Part shown: positions 8,545 through 17,311 of the stretch, one piece after another
How the letters are laid out: every line of letters starts with the position of its first letter
Position numbering within the stretch: the first letter of the stretch is position 1
Origin: Anatilimnocola floriformis
GTDB lineage: Bacteria > Planctomycetota > Planctomycetia > Pirellulales > Pirellulaceae
Assembly (NCBI RefSeq): GCF_024256385.1
Contig: NZ_JAMLFW010000001.1
Span: 2,604,001-2,668,000, forward strand
DNA length: 64,000 nt
Direction: 5' to 3'
Position numbers and translations under genes: made by a program
Notes under the pieces: generated by a model
The model's database searches: none
What the model was told of the DNA's origin: nothing
What the model saw: the letters and a program-made list of their open reading frames with translations, nothing else

Positions 8545-9042
8545 ATGTCCAATCCCCTCCTCACTCCTGATGATCGCTTTCGCCCCAAACGGGTTGAAGA
8601 CTTGCGCGATAATCCGTTTCAGGAGGGGGAAGCCATTATCGAAGCGTCCGACGCGGCAGCTGCGGCGCGGCAGCAGAACACGTTTGCACCCGGCGCGGCC
8701 GATTCCAGTCGGCCGTTCCTGCCGCGGTACGAAACTACGGTGGAACATCGGGGCGTATTGCTCCTCGCACTCGACGGCGTGAGTTTGCTGGCCGGTTGCT
8801 TGGGTATTTTTGCGTCCTGGTTGGGCTATGTGTTGCCGCTGCTCGGCATCGTGCCGGCTGTGGTGGTGCTCTTCCTGGCCGCCGATGACTTGCGCTCGAT
8901 GCGAACGGGCGCTCGCAATCCGGAGGGGCGAACAATGACGATTTTCGCCCTCCTCTTCGCGGTCATTTTGATAGTGGCGATCTCGGCGATGTGCGGCTTG
9001 TTCGCCTATTGGCGGGTCAAGATTTTGCCGGACTGGATGTAG
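8545..9042 (+). CDS. Small membrane protein, DUF4190-like
   Basis: This 165-residue protein has a soluble N-terminal half rich in Ala and Asp/Glu. It is followed by a hydrophobic hairpin (GVSLLAGCLGIFASWLGYVL and PLLGIVPAVVVLFLAADDLR) and a third span near the C-terminus (IFALLFAVILIVAISAMCGL). The loop DLRSMRTGARNPEGR resembles small DUF4190-type membrane proteins, but this is a weak similarity seen by eye. It follows hemQ by seven bases and is probably co-transcribed. Its last 26 bases overlap the 3' end of the convergent lactonase gene. Confidence 0.75.
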   Translation: MSNPLLTPDDRFRPKRVEDLRDNPFQEGEAIIEASDAAAAARQQNTFAPGAADSSRPFLPRYETTVEHRGVLLLALDGVSLLAGCLGIFASWLGYVLPLLGIVPAVVVLFLAADDLRSMRTGARNPEGRTMTIFALLFAVILIVAISAMCGLFAYWRVKILPDWM

Positions 9043-10294
9043 CCAGATCCAGGAACACGATGCACGAGGGATTGCCGACCGGCACGTACTGGCCGGTGAA
9101 TTTCAAGCTGCCCGTTTTGCGATCGACGCTGAAGACGGCAACGTTGTCGCCGCGTTGATTGCAGCAGTAGAAGAACTCGCCGGTGGGATCGAAGTTGAAA
9201 CTGCGCGGATAGTTGCCGCGCGTCCATTCTTCGCCTTGATACTTCAGCGTGCCGTCGTCCGCGATGGCAAAAATCGCCACGCTGTCGTGCAATCGATTGC
9301 CGGCATACAAAAATCGGCCATCGGCGGAAACCAGAATCTCCGAGCAGAAGTTGCTCCCCACAAAGCCCGGCGGCAACGTCGATAGGGTCTGCCGCGCCGT
9401 GAGTTTGCCAGTCGCGGCTTCATAGTCGAACAGCACGACGGTCGAGCCTTCTTCTTGGATCGAATAAGACCATTTGTCGTTCGGATGAAAATGAAAATGC
9501 CGCGGCCCATCGCCGGGCGGCAACGTCACCACATGAAATTCGCCCGGCGACAACTTGCCGGTTTGCGCGTCGAACTTCCAGACATAGATCTGATCCAACC
9601 CCAGATCGATATGCAGCACAAAGCGGCCGGCTGGATCGGTGCCGATTTGGTGGGCATGCGTCCGATCATGGCCGCTGAAAGCAAAGCTTCCCGGCGGCGC
9701 GTGCTCGGCGCGGGTCGGACCAATCTTGCCGGCGTCACGTTGCACATCGGTGGCTTCTCCCAAGCGGCCGTCGGCGAGGATCGGGAGTACCGCAATCGAA
9801 CCGCCGAAGTAATTGGCCACGAGAAGAAACTTGCCGGTCGGATGAACGCTGACGTACGTCGGCCCCGCGCCACCGGAACGAACGGTATTGAGCAGTTCCA
9901 GTTTGCCGGTCGCGCGATCGATGGCAAACGCGCTGACCGAACCTTCTTTCTCGGCGCCGTGGCGATCGGTTTCGTTCGCCGAATAGAGTCGCGTCCCCGC
10001 GCTGTTCACGGCCAGGCTGCTGGGGCTGACGCCGGACTCGAAAACATCGACCGCCTTCAGCGCGCCAGTCTGCCGATCGACTTGAAACAGATGAATCCCG
10101 CGGCCGTTGCCCGGCGGCAGGTCGACCTGCGTCGGCAACACATCCTTTAGCGGCGAACTGAACGTGCCGATGTAGGCCAGCAGCGGTTTGCTCGCCTCTT
10201 GGGCTGTCAACATATTCGGCAGCAGTTGCGTGGCTCCGGCGACAGCGAGCGAAGTTTGCAGGAACGAGCGACGGGATGCGGAATTTGTTGACAT
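9017..10294 (-). CDS. Tat-exported seven-bladed propeller, lactonase family
   Basis: Starting at ATG 10294 gives 425 residues with a twin-arginine signal, SASRRSFLQTSLAVAGATQL; the longer version adds sequence with no such sense. Repeating blades are visible: LAVNSAGTRLYSANETDRHG, YVSVHPTGKFLLVANYFGGS, PRHFHFHPNDKWSYSIQEEG, ILVSADGRFLYAGNRLHDSV and SFNFDPTGEFFYCCNQRGDN. This matches the lactonase / 6-phosphogluconolactonase (YbhE-type) family. Because it is exported, a cytoplasmic pentose-phosphate role is doubtful and the true substrate is unknown. The 3' end overlaps the convergent membrane gene by 26 bases. A 244 bp gap with no visible gene separates it from the divergent YgiQ gene. Confidence 0.88.
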   Translation of the reverse strand: MSTNSASRRSFLQTSLAVAGATQLLPNMLTAQEASKPLLAYIGTFSSPLKDVLPTQVDLPPGNGRGIHLFQVDRQTGALKAVDVFESGVSPSSLAVNSAGTRLYSANETDRHGAEKEGSVSAFAIDRATGKLELLNTVRSGGAGPTYVSVHPTGKFLLVANYFGGSIAVLPILADGRLGEATDVQRDAGKIGPTRAEHAPPGSFAFSGHDRTHAHQIGTDPAGRFVLHIDLGLDQIYVWKFDAQTGKLSPGEFHVVTLPPGDGPRHFHFHPNDKWSYSIQEEGSTVVLFDYEAATGKLTARQTLSTLPPGFVGSNFCSEILVSADGRFLYAGNRLHDSVAIFAIADDGTLKYQGEEWTRGNYPRSFNFDPTGEFFYCCNQRGDNVAVFSVDRKTGSLKFTGQYVPVGNPSCIVFLDLATSSPAKS

Positions 10295-10538
10295 GGTGAA
10301 CCGAATAGTTGCAAAAGCGAGTTTTCGAGCCATTTGCCGCAGTTGGCGGCACTTTGCGATTTGGACCGGCAGTGTTAGGATGATAAGCACCAGTGCCTTC
10401 CAGAGCGAGTCAGGCCACGGCCGGCCGACGGATTCTGCGTAGGATTTTAGATCGTCTTGATTGATTGCGGTCAGGGTTCAGGGACGCATCGTTTCGTCGA
10501 TGCAGCGAACCAACGACGCGCGGAAACATTGATTTTCC

Positions 10539-12707
10539 ATGTCTGCTGTTTGTCGCCCGTCCCCCGGTGAAATGGGGACGCTGCTCGAATCGCTCGCGCC
10601 TGCCATGTTGCCTCCCGCCACGAGCGGCGGTTTGCTGCAACTCTCTTCGGCCAAGAATCAGCCGCAGAATCCTCCCAAAAAACAACCGCCGCCGTTCTTG
10701 CCGCTGCCCATGACGGCCGAGGAAGCGAAGAAGCGCGGTTGGGACGAAGTCGATGTCGTGATTATCTCCGGCGACGCCTACATCGATCACCCGAGCTTCG
10801 CGACGGCCATTCTCGGCCGCGTGCTCGAAGCGGCCGGCTTTCGCGTCGGCATCGTCAGTCAGCCCGATTGGCGCAAGGTCGATGATTGGCGGCGGTTCGG
10901 TAAGCCGCGGCTGTTCTACGCGATCAGCGCCGGCAACATGGACTCGATGATCAATCACTACACGGCAAACAAAAAGGTCCGCAACGCCGATGCGTATTCG
11001 CCCGGCGGCCGGATCGGTCTGCGGCCCGATCGCGCGACACTTGCTTATTGCCAGCGCGCTCGCGAAGCATTCCCCGGCGTGCCCGTGATCGCGGGCAGTG
11101 TGGAAGCTTCGCTACGGCGACTTGCGCACTACGACTATTGGTCCGACAAGGTCCGCCGCTCGATCATTCTCGACTGCAAAGCCGATCTGCTGGTCTACGG
11201 CATGGGCGAAGAAGCGATTGTCGAAATCGCCCGCGGTCTGGCTGCCGGAAAGACCACGAAAGAAATGCGCGACATGCGCGGCGTGACCTATTGCCTCGGC
11301 GCGAGTGAAACGCCGCCCGAGGATTGCCTCAAGCTGCCGACGTACGAAGAGGTCGCTTCCGACAAACCGAAGTTTGCCGAAGCCACACGGATCATTCACA
11401 ACGAGCAGAATCCTTACAACGGTCGCCGCCTCGTGCAGTATCACGATCGTCAGGCCGTCGTGTGCAATCCGCCGCGGCTACCGATTTCGCAGCGCTCGAT
11501 GGATGTTGTTTACAGCCTGCCTTACACTCGGCGGCCGCATCCATCGTATTCGGAAGCCATCCCCGCGATGGACATGATCAAGGACAGCGTCACGATCATG
11601 CGCGGCTGCTTCGGCGGCTGCACCTTTTGCAGCATTACGACGCACCAAGGCCGCATCATTCAAAGTCGCAGCGGCGAAAGCGTGCAAGCCGAGATCGAAC
11701 GAATGGCTGCCGATCCGCAGTTCAAAGGGACGATCAGCGACATCGGCGGGCCGACGGCGAACATGTATGAAATGAAGTGCACCGAGCCGGAAGTGGAAGC
11801 CGTCTGCCGCCGCCAGTCGTGTGTGCATCCGACGATCTGCAAGTTGCTCGGCACCGACCACGGCCCGCTCGTCGACATGATGAAAAAGGCCCGCGAAACG
11901 CCGGGGATCAAAAAAGTCCTCGTGGCCAGCGGCATTCGGATGGACCTCGCTCGCCGCAGTCCCGAATACATGCGCGACCTCGCGCGGCATCACGTCGGTG
12001 GCCACTTGAAGGTCGCTCCTGAACACGTCGATCCCGGCGTGCTGGGCCTGATGCGCAAGCCGGCGACCGATGACTTTGAAATGTTCTCGGAAGAGTTCAA
12101 CAAGGAATCGAAGAAGGCCGGCAAGAAGCAGTTCATCATTCCGTACTTCATCGCGAGTCATCCCGGCAGCGGCCTCGATGAAATGATTCACCTCGCGGTG
12201 TTCCTAAAACAACAAGGCTACAAACCCGATCAGGTGCAGGACTTCATCCCCGCGCCGTTCGACGTGGCCACGGCCATGTATTACACGGGGATAGATCCCT
12301 TTACGAAGAAGCCAGTGCACATTGCGAAGGCCCTGCGCGATCGCAAGATGCAGCGGGCCCTGCTGCAATTCTTCAAACCCGAAAACTACTTCGAAGTCCG
12401 CGAAGCCCTCCGCCAAGCCGGCCGCATGGACCTCATCGGCGACGGCTGTGATTCTCTAATTCCTTCGAAGCCGCCCAAAGAAGCAATGGCCAAACGCCGC
12501 CAAGACGCCAACGACCGCTTCCCCGGCAACTACGTCCACCAACCCGCCGGCAGCGGCGCTCGCAACGAAGGAACCAAGCCGGGCCGCAAGCAGCCATCGC
12601 CCGCAGCCAAACAAGCACAGCCCAACGCGTCGCGCCCGCTGCGTAAGAAGGACAAGACTTCGCGCTATCAGCCGGGGAAGGGGTATCGGCCGGATATTAA
12701 ACGATAA
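10539..12707 (+). CDS. ygiQ: YgiQ-family radical SAM protein
   Basis: This 722-residue protein matches the YgiQ family throughout. The family N-domain is visible as DVVIISGDAYIDHPSFATAI, SAGNMDSMINHYTANKKVRN and VEASLRRLAHYDYWSDKVRR. The radical SAM cysteines are CFGGCTFC (CxxxCxxC), just before SITTHQGRIIQSRSGESV. The C-terminal domain contains ASGIRMDLARRSPEYMRDLA and HLKVAPEHVDPGVLGLMRKP. A disordered basic tail follows. YgiQ proteins are widespread and their reaction is not established. The first 56 residues are Pro-rich and unlike E. coli YgiQ; an ATG at 10707 (MTAEEAKKRGW) is an alternative start. Confidence 0.92.
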   Translation: MSAVCRPSPGEMGTLLESLAPAMLPPATSGGLLQLSSAKNQPQNPPKKQPPPFLPLPMTAEEAKKRGWDEVDVVIISGDAYIDHPSFATAILGRVLEAAGFRVGIVSQPDWRKVDDWRRFGKPRLFYAISAGNMDSMINHYTANKKVRNADAYSPGGRIGLRPDRATLAYCQRAREAFPGVPVIAGSVEASLRRLAHYDYWSDKVRRSIILDCKADLLVYGMGEEAIVEIARGLAAGKTTKEMRDMRGVTYCLGASETPPEDCLKLPTYEEVASDKPKFAEATRIIHNEQNPYNGRRLVQYHDRQAVVCNPPRLPISQRSMDVVYSLPYTRRPHPSYSEAIPAMDMIKDSVTIMRGCFGGCTFCSITTHQGRIIQSRSGESVQAEIERMAADPQFKGTISDIGGPTANMYEMKCTEPEVEAVCRRQSCVHPTICKLLGTDHGPLVDMMKKARETPGIKKVLVASGIRMDLARRSPEYMRDLARHHVGGHLKVAPEHVDPGVLGLMRKPATDDFEMFSEEFNKESKKAGKKQFIIPYFIASHPGSGLDEMIHLAVFLKQQGYKPDQVQDFIPAPFDVATAMYYTGIDPFTKKPVHIAKALRDRKMQRALLQFFKPENYFEVREALRQAGRMDLIGDGCDSLIPSKPPKEAMAKRRQDANDRFPGNYVHQPAGSGARNEGTKPGRKQPSPAAKQAQPNASRPLRKKDKTSRYQPGKGYRPDIKR

Positions 12708-12708
12708 T

Positions 12709-12852
12709 CTACTCCGCCAGCGACATCGTCCAGTCCGCGTTCGCATCCCCACTAATCGACTCGATCTGGCTTTGAAGGCGATCTACACCCAGCGTCCATC
12801 CGGCCGACAACACAGCGATGATCCCCAAGGCGAGCCAGTCTTTCCGTTGCAC
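12709..12852 (-). CDS. Orphan 47-codon single-span membrane ORF
   Basis: From a possible GTG at 12852 this frame reads VQRKDWLALGIIAVLSAGW, then a charged helix, and ends DWTMSLAE. The pattern closely matches the C-terminal end of the 360-residue protein at 1453-2535 (VRDWLALVLIVLLTAAW ... SSWTMRLL). It may be a small membrane protein or the last exon-like scrap of a decayed paralogue. No upstream ATG in frame is seen before a stop, and no Shine-Dalgarno is clear. Its stop lies two bases from the end of the YgiQ gene. Confidence 0.35.
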   Translation of the reverse strand: MQRKDWLALGIIAVLSAGWTLGVDRLQSQIESISGDANADWTMSLAE

Positions 12853-12880
12853 GCGGTTCGCCGTTGGATTCGATTTTCAG

Positions 12881-13018
12881 CGTAGGCGAGTCACTCCGTG
12901 CCTCGCAACAGGCAAATTGGCGAGTTCAGGCGGTTGTTGATAATGACGAACTTCCGGGATGAACTTCCGCCTCCACTCGCCAAACACGTGTTGCGAGTCA
13001 CGGAGTGACTCGCCTACG
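12881..13018. repeat. Long inverted repeat between ygiQ and mtnC
   Basis: The left arm begins CGTAGGCGAGTCACTCCGTG (12881) and the right arm ends CACGGAGTGACTCGCCTACG (13018). Inside them, CTCGCAACA and TTGGCGAG on the left pair with TGTTGCGAG and CTCGCCAA on the right, so pairing extends about 38 bases with small interruptions. It lies between convergent genes and can serve as a two-way terminator. The TAG stop of mtnC (13014-13016) is inside the right arm. Confidence 0.8.
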
Positions 13019-13742
13019 AGATCTCTTCAAACGACTTAATCGCCGGATGTTTTTGCTCGTTGCTTTGCGGCGCGTTGCCGGGGCGGAGTAAGAGGCCGGT
13101 GCGCAGGCCGGCGGTTTTGGCGGCGTCTAGTTCAGCGGTAATGTCGCTGAGGAATAGGACGTCTGCCGGTGAGCAGCCGATGTCGGCGATGATGTTGGCG
13201 TAGCTTTGGCTTTCGCGCTTCGAGCCGATGGTGGTGTCGTAGTGGCCGGAGAGGAGCGGCAGCAAGTTGCCGGCGATGGTGTGGCCGAAGAAAAGGATCT
13301 GGGCTTGGACGCTGCCGGAGGAATAGATGCGGAGTTCGCGGCCGGCGTCTTTCCATTTGCGCAGGGATGGCGGCACGTCGTCGTAAACGTGGGCGAGGAG
13401 TTCGCCGGATTTAAAGCCGGATTCCCAGACCTGACCTTGCAGGTCTTTGAGGCCGGTGGCCTTGAGGTCGGAATCCATCTGGCGGATGACTTCGGCCGTC
13501 AGGCGTTGCTGGGCTGCGTCGGATTTCAGATCTTCGCAGCCGGTGAGTTCGAGCAGCGTCTTGCCGCCGTCGAGGGCGATTTGCTTGGCTGCGGCGAGGA
13601 CGTTGGGGTCGTTCGCATGGTGATCGAGAAACTCGGCGAGCTCACGGCGGACATAGGGGAACATCTCGTCGTAGACGAAACGGACCGACGAGGTGGTCCC
13701 TTCGATGTCGAGCAAAATCACGCGGCCGGTGAAGTCGATCAC
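13014..13742 (-). CDS. mtnC: Enolase-phosphatase E1, methionine salvage
   Basis: This 242-residue protein is a HAD-superfamily phosphatase of the MtnC family. The N-terminus LLDIEGTTSSVRFVYDEMFP holds the catalytic Asp motif DIEGTT specific to this family. GRELRIYSSGSVQAQILFFG is HAD motif II, and DVLFLSDITAELDAAKTAGL is motif IV. MtnC enolises and dephosphorylates 2,3-diketo-5-methylthiopentyl-1-phosphate to acireductone in the cytoplasm. Length is usual for the family. It is the last of three minus-strand salvage genes, separated from mtnD by a repeat-filled gap. Confidence 0.95.
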   Translation of the reverse strand: MIDFTGRVILLDIEGTTSSVRFVYDEMFPYVRRELAEFLDHHANDPNVLAAAKQIALDGGKTLLELTGCEDLKSDAAQQRLTAEVIRQMDSDLKATGLKDLQGQVWESGFKSGELLAHVYDDVPPSLRKWKDAGRELRIYSSGSVQAQILFFGHTIAGNLLPLLSGHYDTTIGSKRESQSYANIIADIGCSPADVLFLSDITAELDAAKTAGLRTGLLLRPGNAPQSNEQKHPAIKSFEEIS

Positions 13743-13857
13743 GGTGTTACCCCAAGGAAAGGTAGCCCGTAGCGTTAGCGAGGGCGTGATGTTGAGGGCG
13801 AGGGAAATTCGTCGTGAATTCGTATCGAGTTCGGCTAGTGCTTTTTCGGCAGTCTCG

Positions 13858-13990
13858 CTTAGCCACCAGCTTTAGCTGGTGGTGCAAGTTCAAAAAGTCG
13901 CCGGCTTTAGCCATTCCCTTGGCTCGCGAATCAATGGCTAAAGCCGGGAACTCTTGGGATCCAAACCACCAGCTAAAGCTGGTGGCTAAG
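13858..13990. repeat. Nested inverted repeat between mtnD and mtnC
   Basis: The outer arms are each palindromes: CCACCAGCTTTAGCTGGTGG near 13863 and CCACCAGCTAAAGCTGGTGG near 13966. They are flanked by CTTAGC and GCTAAG. An inner pair, GCCGGCTTTAGCCATT and AATGGCTAAAGCCGG, lies between them. The full element therefore folds as nested hairpins. It resembles REP-type extragenic palindromes. The 13757-13790 stretch just before it also carries GGTAGCCCG...GCGAGGG, a half copy of the repeat seen at 63215-63368. Confidence 0.8.
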
Positions 13991-14031
13991 GGAGCAGAAA
14001 TAATCTCTTAGGGATCGATCGATAGAAGAAG

Positions 14032-14610
14032 CTAAATCTTGACCGCACCGCCCATACCAACCGGATTCAAGTACGCCGGGCCCATGCAGAGCGCTTCGTA
14101 GCGAGCATTAACCGGATTATCGACGTACGCCGGGCTCCAGCCGCTCATGTCTTGGAACAGGCGGATGCAGCGAATGTTGCGGTCCTTGCAGAGGTCGAAC
14201 CAGTGCTGCGTGCCCTTCGGCACGTTGATCAGATCGCCCGACTCGACCTGCACGGCGAACACCGGGCCGTTTTCGGGATGGATATGAAACACGCCGCCGC
14301 CTTTGACGGTGAAGCGGACTTCGTCTTCGCTGTGGGTGTGTTCCTTGGCGAACTTCTGCAGCATCGCGTCGAGGTTCGGCGTTTCTGGTTTGACGTTGAT
14401 GACGTCGGCAGTGACGAAACCGCCGCGGGCCTTGAGGCGTTCGACCTCAGGAGCGTAGGCGGTGAGAATCTCGGCGTCGGTGGCGTCGCGATCGATCCGG
14501 CCATCGACATCCCACTTCTCATACCAAATGCCGAACGGCGCGAGGAACTCGCTGATCTGCTGCGGGTCGGTGATTTCGCGGTTCTCGTCCTGAATGCGGA
14601 TGCGGGCCAT
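14032..14610 (-). CDS. mtnD: Acireductone dioxygenase, methionine salvage
   Basis: The 192-residue protein is a cupin with the metal-binding pattern of acireductone dioxygenase. [20 protein letters not shown] supplies two His and the Glu, and [20 protein letters not shown] supplies the third His. [19 protein letters not shown] is also typical. It cleaves acireductone with O2 to formate and 4-methylthio-2-oxobutanoate (Fe form), or off-pathway with Ni. The ATG at 14610 was chosen over a TTG six bases upstream. It lies 39 bases after mtnB, so the two are co-transcribed. Confidence 0.95.
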   Translation of the reverse strand: MARIRIQDENREITDPQQISEFLAPFGIWYEKWDVDGRIDRDATDAEILTAYAPEVERLKARGGFVTADVINVKPETPNLDAMLQKFAKEHTHSEDEVRFTVKGGGVFHIHPENGPVFAVQVESGDLINVPKGTQHWFDLCKDRNIRCIRLFQDMSGWSPAYVDNPVNARYEALCMGPAYLNPVGMGGAVKI

Positions 14611-14649
14611 TTTCAAATCGCCTATGTGAGGAGGAAGTATTTCGTTGGT

Positions 14650-15300
14650 TTAGCCGAGCATGCGTCGTCGATAGGTGCACTCGAGCAGGAACTCAATAAT
14701 CTCGATGTGCCGCCGGGCTTCGGCCAGATCGACACCCCAAGTGTACAGTCCGTGCTTCCGAATTAAATAGCCATGCGTGAGCGGTTTCGTGGGATCATTC
14801 AGCCGTTGGCGAACCTTCGCGGCCAGCTGTGAAATGTCCTGGGTGTTTTCGAAAATCTCCATCCGCCAGGTGTGCTCGTGCGTGGTCACGCCGGCGAGTC
14901 CCTTCAGCATTTCGTAGCCGCTGATCTCGACATAGCCCTGCTCGAAAAACAGGTCGGAGAGAATCGTCGAGTAAACCGAGTGCGTGTGCAAAATCGCGCC
15001 GACGCCCGGTTGCTCGGCGGCGACCGTGTGCAGCAGCGTCTCGGCCGAGGATTTTGGCTGACCGGGTGAGGTCGGCTTGCCTTGGTCATCGACAACGACG
15101 AAATCGCTGCGAGTCAGATGACCTTTATCTTTGCCGCTGGCGGTGAGGAGTAATTGCAGCGGATTGCGGTTCACCACCACGCTGTAGTTGCTGCTGGTCC
15201 CTAGCGAAAAACCGCGCTGCCACAGCCAATGGCCGGTTTCGCACAGGGCATCGATCTGCGACGTGTAAGGGGCGAGGGGCGAGGCGACGTCGGTTGTCAT
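14650..15300 (-). CDS. mtnB: Methylthioribulose-1-phosphate dehydratase
   Basis: From ATG 15300 the protein has 216 residues and belongs to the class II aldolase/adducin fold. GFSLGTSSNYSVVVNRNPLQ and LLTASGKDKGHLTRSDFVVV match MtnB. The zinc ligands are in GAILHTHSVYSTILSD (HTH) and in the later LIRKHGLYTWGVDLAEARRH. MtnB dehydrates 5-methylthioribulose-1-phosphate to the diketo compound used by MtnC. It heads the mtnB-mtnD-mtnC set. No mtnA, mtnK or mtnP is visible here, so the first steps must be encoded elsewhere. Confidence 0.94.
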   Translation of the reverse strand: MTTDVASPLAPYTSQIDALCETGHWLWQRGFSLGTSSNYSVVVNRNPLQLLLTASGKDKGHLTRSDFVVVDDQGKPTSPGQPKSSAETLLHTVAAEQPGVGAILHTHSVYSTILSDLFFEQGYVEISGYEMLKGLAGVTTHEHTWRMEIFENTQDISQLAAKVRQRLNDPTKPLTHGYLIRKHGLYTWGVDLAEARRHIEIIEFLLECTYRRRMLG

Positions 15301-15767
15301 GGCAAAAATCGAAAGGCGCCGAAGAGGAAAGTCGCATCGTAGCAAATCGCCCCGCTTCGGCACATCCGCTAGCAAACCTATAACCTTATAACAGGTTATG
15401 AAGTTGTTGAATGATTCCTAAGGCAAGCAGTGGCAACATGTTACCGCTGGTTTGTCTCATAACCCTATAACCTTTTATAACACGGCGGACTCCCGGCACG
15501 GAATAACTGCTTTCTACCACATTGCGACTGATTTCAATCACGTATTCACTCGGCGGAAAATTTCTCTGACCGGCAATCTCACCTTAATTTCGCCATTTTC
15601 AATCGCAAAGTCAGCTAGAATTGCCGAAATTACCAGTTCAAGCCACCGAAAACTTCCATATTCGGTGATAATCCGTCAATAGAATGCTTGCTTTCTGTCA
15701 CAGCATCCGACAAGATAGAGTGATCGGCAGTCTAGGCAGACTTTGACAGGCATCCGAAGGGAACGCA
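15301..15767. promoter_or_regulatory. Divergent control region of mtnB and the BMC operon
   Basis: This 467 bp gap has no gene-like frame and is much more AT-rich than its surroundings. It contains two clusters of ATAACC: 15375-15399 and 15458-15482. The second cluster has three ATAAC units in a row, CATAACCCTATAACC and TTTTATAAC. The section from about 15480 to 15740 has A/T runs typical of promoters but no single convincing -35/-10 pair. AAGGGA near 15756 precedes the GTG start of the DeoR gene. Confidence 0.55.
15380..15399. promoter_or_regulatory. Candidate operator palindrome ATAACCT-6-AGGTTAT
   Basis: The 20 bases ATAACCTTATAACAGGTTAT form a perfect 7 bp inverted repeat around a 6 bp spacer. 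Related ATAACC units recur about 80 bases further on. This is the sort of site a homodimeric repressor such as the adjacent DeoR-family protein could bind. It lies 80 bases upstream of mtnB and about 370 bases upstream of the DeoR gene, so it could also belong to mtnB. The link to either regulator is inference. Confidence 0.45.
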
Positions 15768-16577
15768 GTGATTAAGCAGGCGGTGGCGGACGAACGGCGA
15801 GGCCGATTGTCGGAGTTGATCCGACAACGCGGGTTCGCGTCGTTGCCCGAGCTCGTCACTCAGCTGGCCGTCTCCGAATCAACGGTCCGTCGCGACCTAG
15901 ATTATCTGGAAGAGTCGGGCGTTGCGCGACGAACGCATGGCGGTGTCTTTTACACCGGCCCTTCGCCGAAGCTGGCCCACTTCGATCATGGCCAGTCGTC
16001 GAACTGGGACAAGAAGCGGCGGATTGCGAACGCAGCTGCCCGCCTGATTGAAGACAACGATACGGTTCTGCTCGACGGTGGCAGCACGACTTATGAGCTC
16101 GCGCAGCTCCTCGTCGGTCGTCCGTTGCAGGTCGTGACCAACTCCCTTCCGGTGGCCAATTTGTTCAGCTCGAGCGATCTCACGAAACTCGTTCTCATCG
16201 GCGGCAAGGTCGATAGCCGGGCTGGCGTTACGATCGGGCCCTACGCAAATCAAATGCTCGAGACGCTGAATGTGCGTCGCGCCGTGCTGAGCGTGGCCGG
16301 CATCAATGAGCGAGGCGCTTACAACAGCGAATCGCTGCTCGTCGAAACCGAACGGGTGATGATGTCGCGTGCCGAGGAAGTGATTGTCGTCGCCGACAGC
16401 ACGAAGTTCGGCCGCACGAGCCTTGCCTTGATGTGCCCTCTGGCCGAGATCGACACGCTCGTCAGCGATCACGAGCTGTCGCCGGAATGGATCAAACGCC
16501 TGCAAGATGCCGGCGTGCAGGTCCGCCTCGCGGCTGAAGCGGGCGACTCCGAAATTCAAACTACAACCCATAGCTAA
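15768..16577 (+). CDS. DeoR-family transcription regulator of the BMC operon
   Basis: The start is a GTG at 15768 with AAGGGA about six bases upstream. The 269-residue protein has the DeoR N-terminal winged HTH ([20 protein letters not shown], then [19 protein letters not shown] and [11 protein letters not shown]). The C-terminal DeoRC sugar-phosphate-binding domain follows ([68 protein letters not shown]). DeoR repressors usually sense a phosphorylated sugar. Position as first gene of the BMC set, 19 bases before pduL, suggests it senses a deoxy-sugar phosphate and autoregulates the operon. Confidence 0.92.
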   Translation: MIKQAVADERRGRLSELIRQRGFASLPELVTQLAVSESTVRRDLDYLEESGVARRTHGGVFYTGPSPKLAHFDHGQSSNWDKKRRIANAAARLIEDNDTVLLDGGSTTYELAQLLVGRPLQVVTNSLPVANLFSSSDLTKLVLIGGKVDSRAGVTIGPYANQMLETLNVRRAVLSVAGINERGAYNSESLLVETERVMMSRAEEVIVVADSTKFGRTSLALMCPLAEIDTLVSDHELSPEWIKRLQDAGVQVRLAAEAGDSEIQTTTHS

Positions 16578-16596
16578 CCACCATCGAGTTTTTGAA

Positions 16597-17310
16597 ATGG
16601 CATCCTCTCCCGCACTCGACCGCAGCGTCGTCGAACAAATCGTTCGCCAGATTGTGCTTGGCAATGCTGCCGCGCCGGCGAACAAGCCAACCGAAAGCGG
16701 CGACAAGCCTGCCGAGCTGATGGTTAGCATTTCGGCCCGTCACTGCCACTTGAGCGATGCCGATGTCGAGACCCTCTTCGGACCGGGCGCCAAACTGACG
16801 CCGGAAAAAGATCTCTACCAAGATGGTTTCTTTGCGGCCGCCGAAACGGTGATGATCGTGGGCCCCCGCAAGCGGATGCTGCCGAATGTGCGCGTCCTCG
16901 GCCCGACGCGGCCTTACAGCCAGGTCGAGCTCGCCTTTACCGACAGCATTTCGCTGGGCATCGACGCGCCGGTTCGCCACAGCGGCAATATCAAGGGCAC
17001 GCCCGGTTGCGTCCTTGTCGGCCCCAAGGGGGTTGTCGAATTGCAGGAAGGCGTGATTCGCGCTGCTCGCCACGTTCACATGAGCAACAAAGACGCCGAA
17101 CGCTACGGCGTGAAGAACGGCGACTTCATGAAGCTGCGAATCGAATCGCCGCAATGCACCGTGGTGTTCGAAGACCTGCTCGTGCGGGCCGATGCCACCA
17201 GCAAGCTCGAAGTGCACATCGACACCGATGAAGGGAACGCCTGCTTCCTCGACGGCGCCACGAAGGTGGAACTGCAGAAGCAAGAAGGCGACTGCAAGTG
17301 CAAACACTAG
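16597..17310 (+). CDS. pduL: PduL-type phosphotransacylase of the BMC
   Basis: The 237-residue protein carries the PduL zinc motifs [19 protein letters not shown] and [19 protein letters not shown]. These lie in the two beta-barrel halves characteristic of this family. Residues 5-23 ([19 protein letters not shown]) form an amphipathic helix typical of an encapsulation peptide, joined by an Ala/Pro linker, so the enzyme should sit inside the shell. It exchanges CoA for phosphate on an acyl group, here probably lactyl-CoA or propionyl-CoA. The C-terminus ends in an unusual Cys/Lys tail, EGDCKCKH. The ATG at 16597 is 19 bases after the regulator. Confidence 0.94.
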   Translation: MASSPALDRSVVEQIVRQIVLGNAAAPANKPTESGDKPAELMVSISARHCHLSDADVETLFGPGAKLTPEKDLYQDGFFAAAETVMIVGPRKRMLPNVRVLGPTRPYSQVELAFTDSISLGIDAPVRHSGNIKGTPGCVLVGPKGVVELQEGVIRAARHVHMSNKDAERYGVKNGDFMKLRIESPQCTVVFEDLLVRADATSKLEVHIDTDEGNACFLDGATKVELQKQEGDCKCKH

Positions 17311-17311
17311 T

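Noticed and set aside
15301-15767. A riboswitch upstream of mtnB (SAM-type)
   Set aside because: I could not find the conserved core of a SAM riboswitch on the minus strand in this gap; only AT-rich palindromes are visible.
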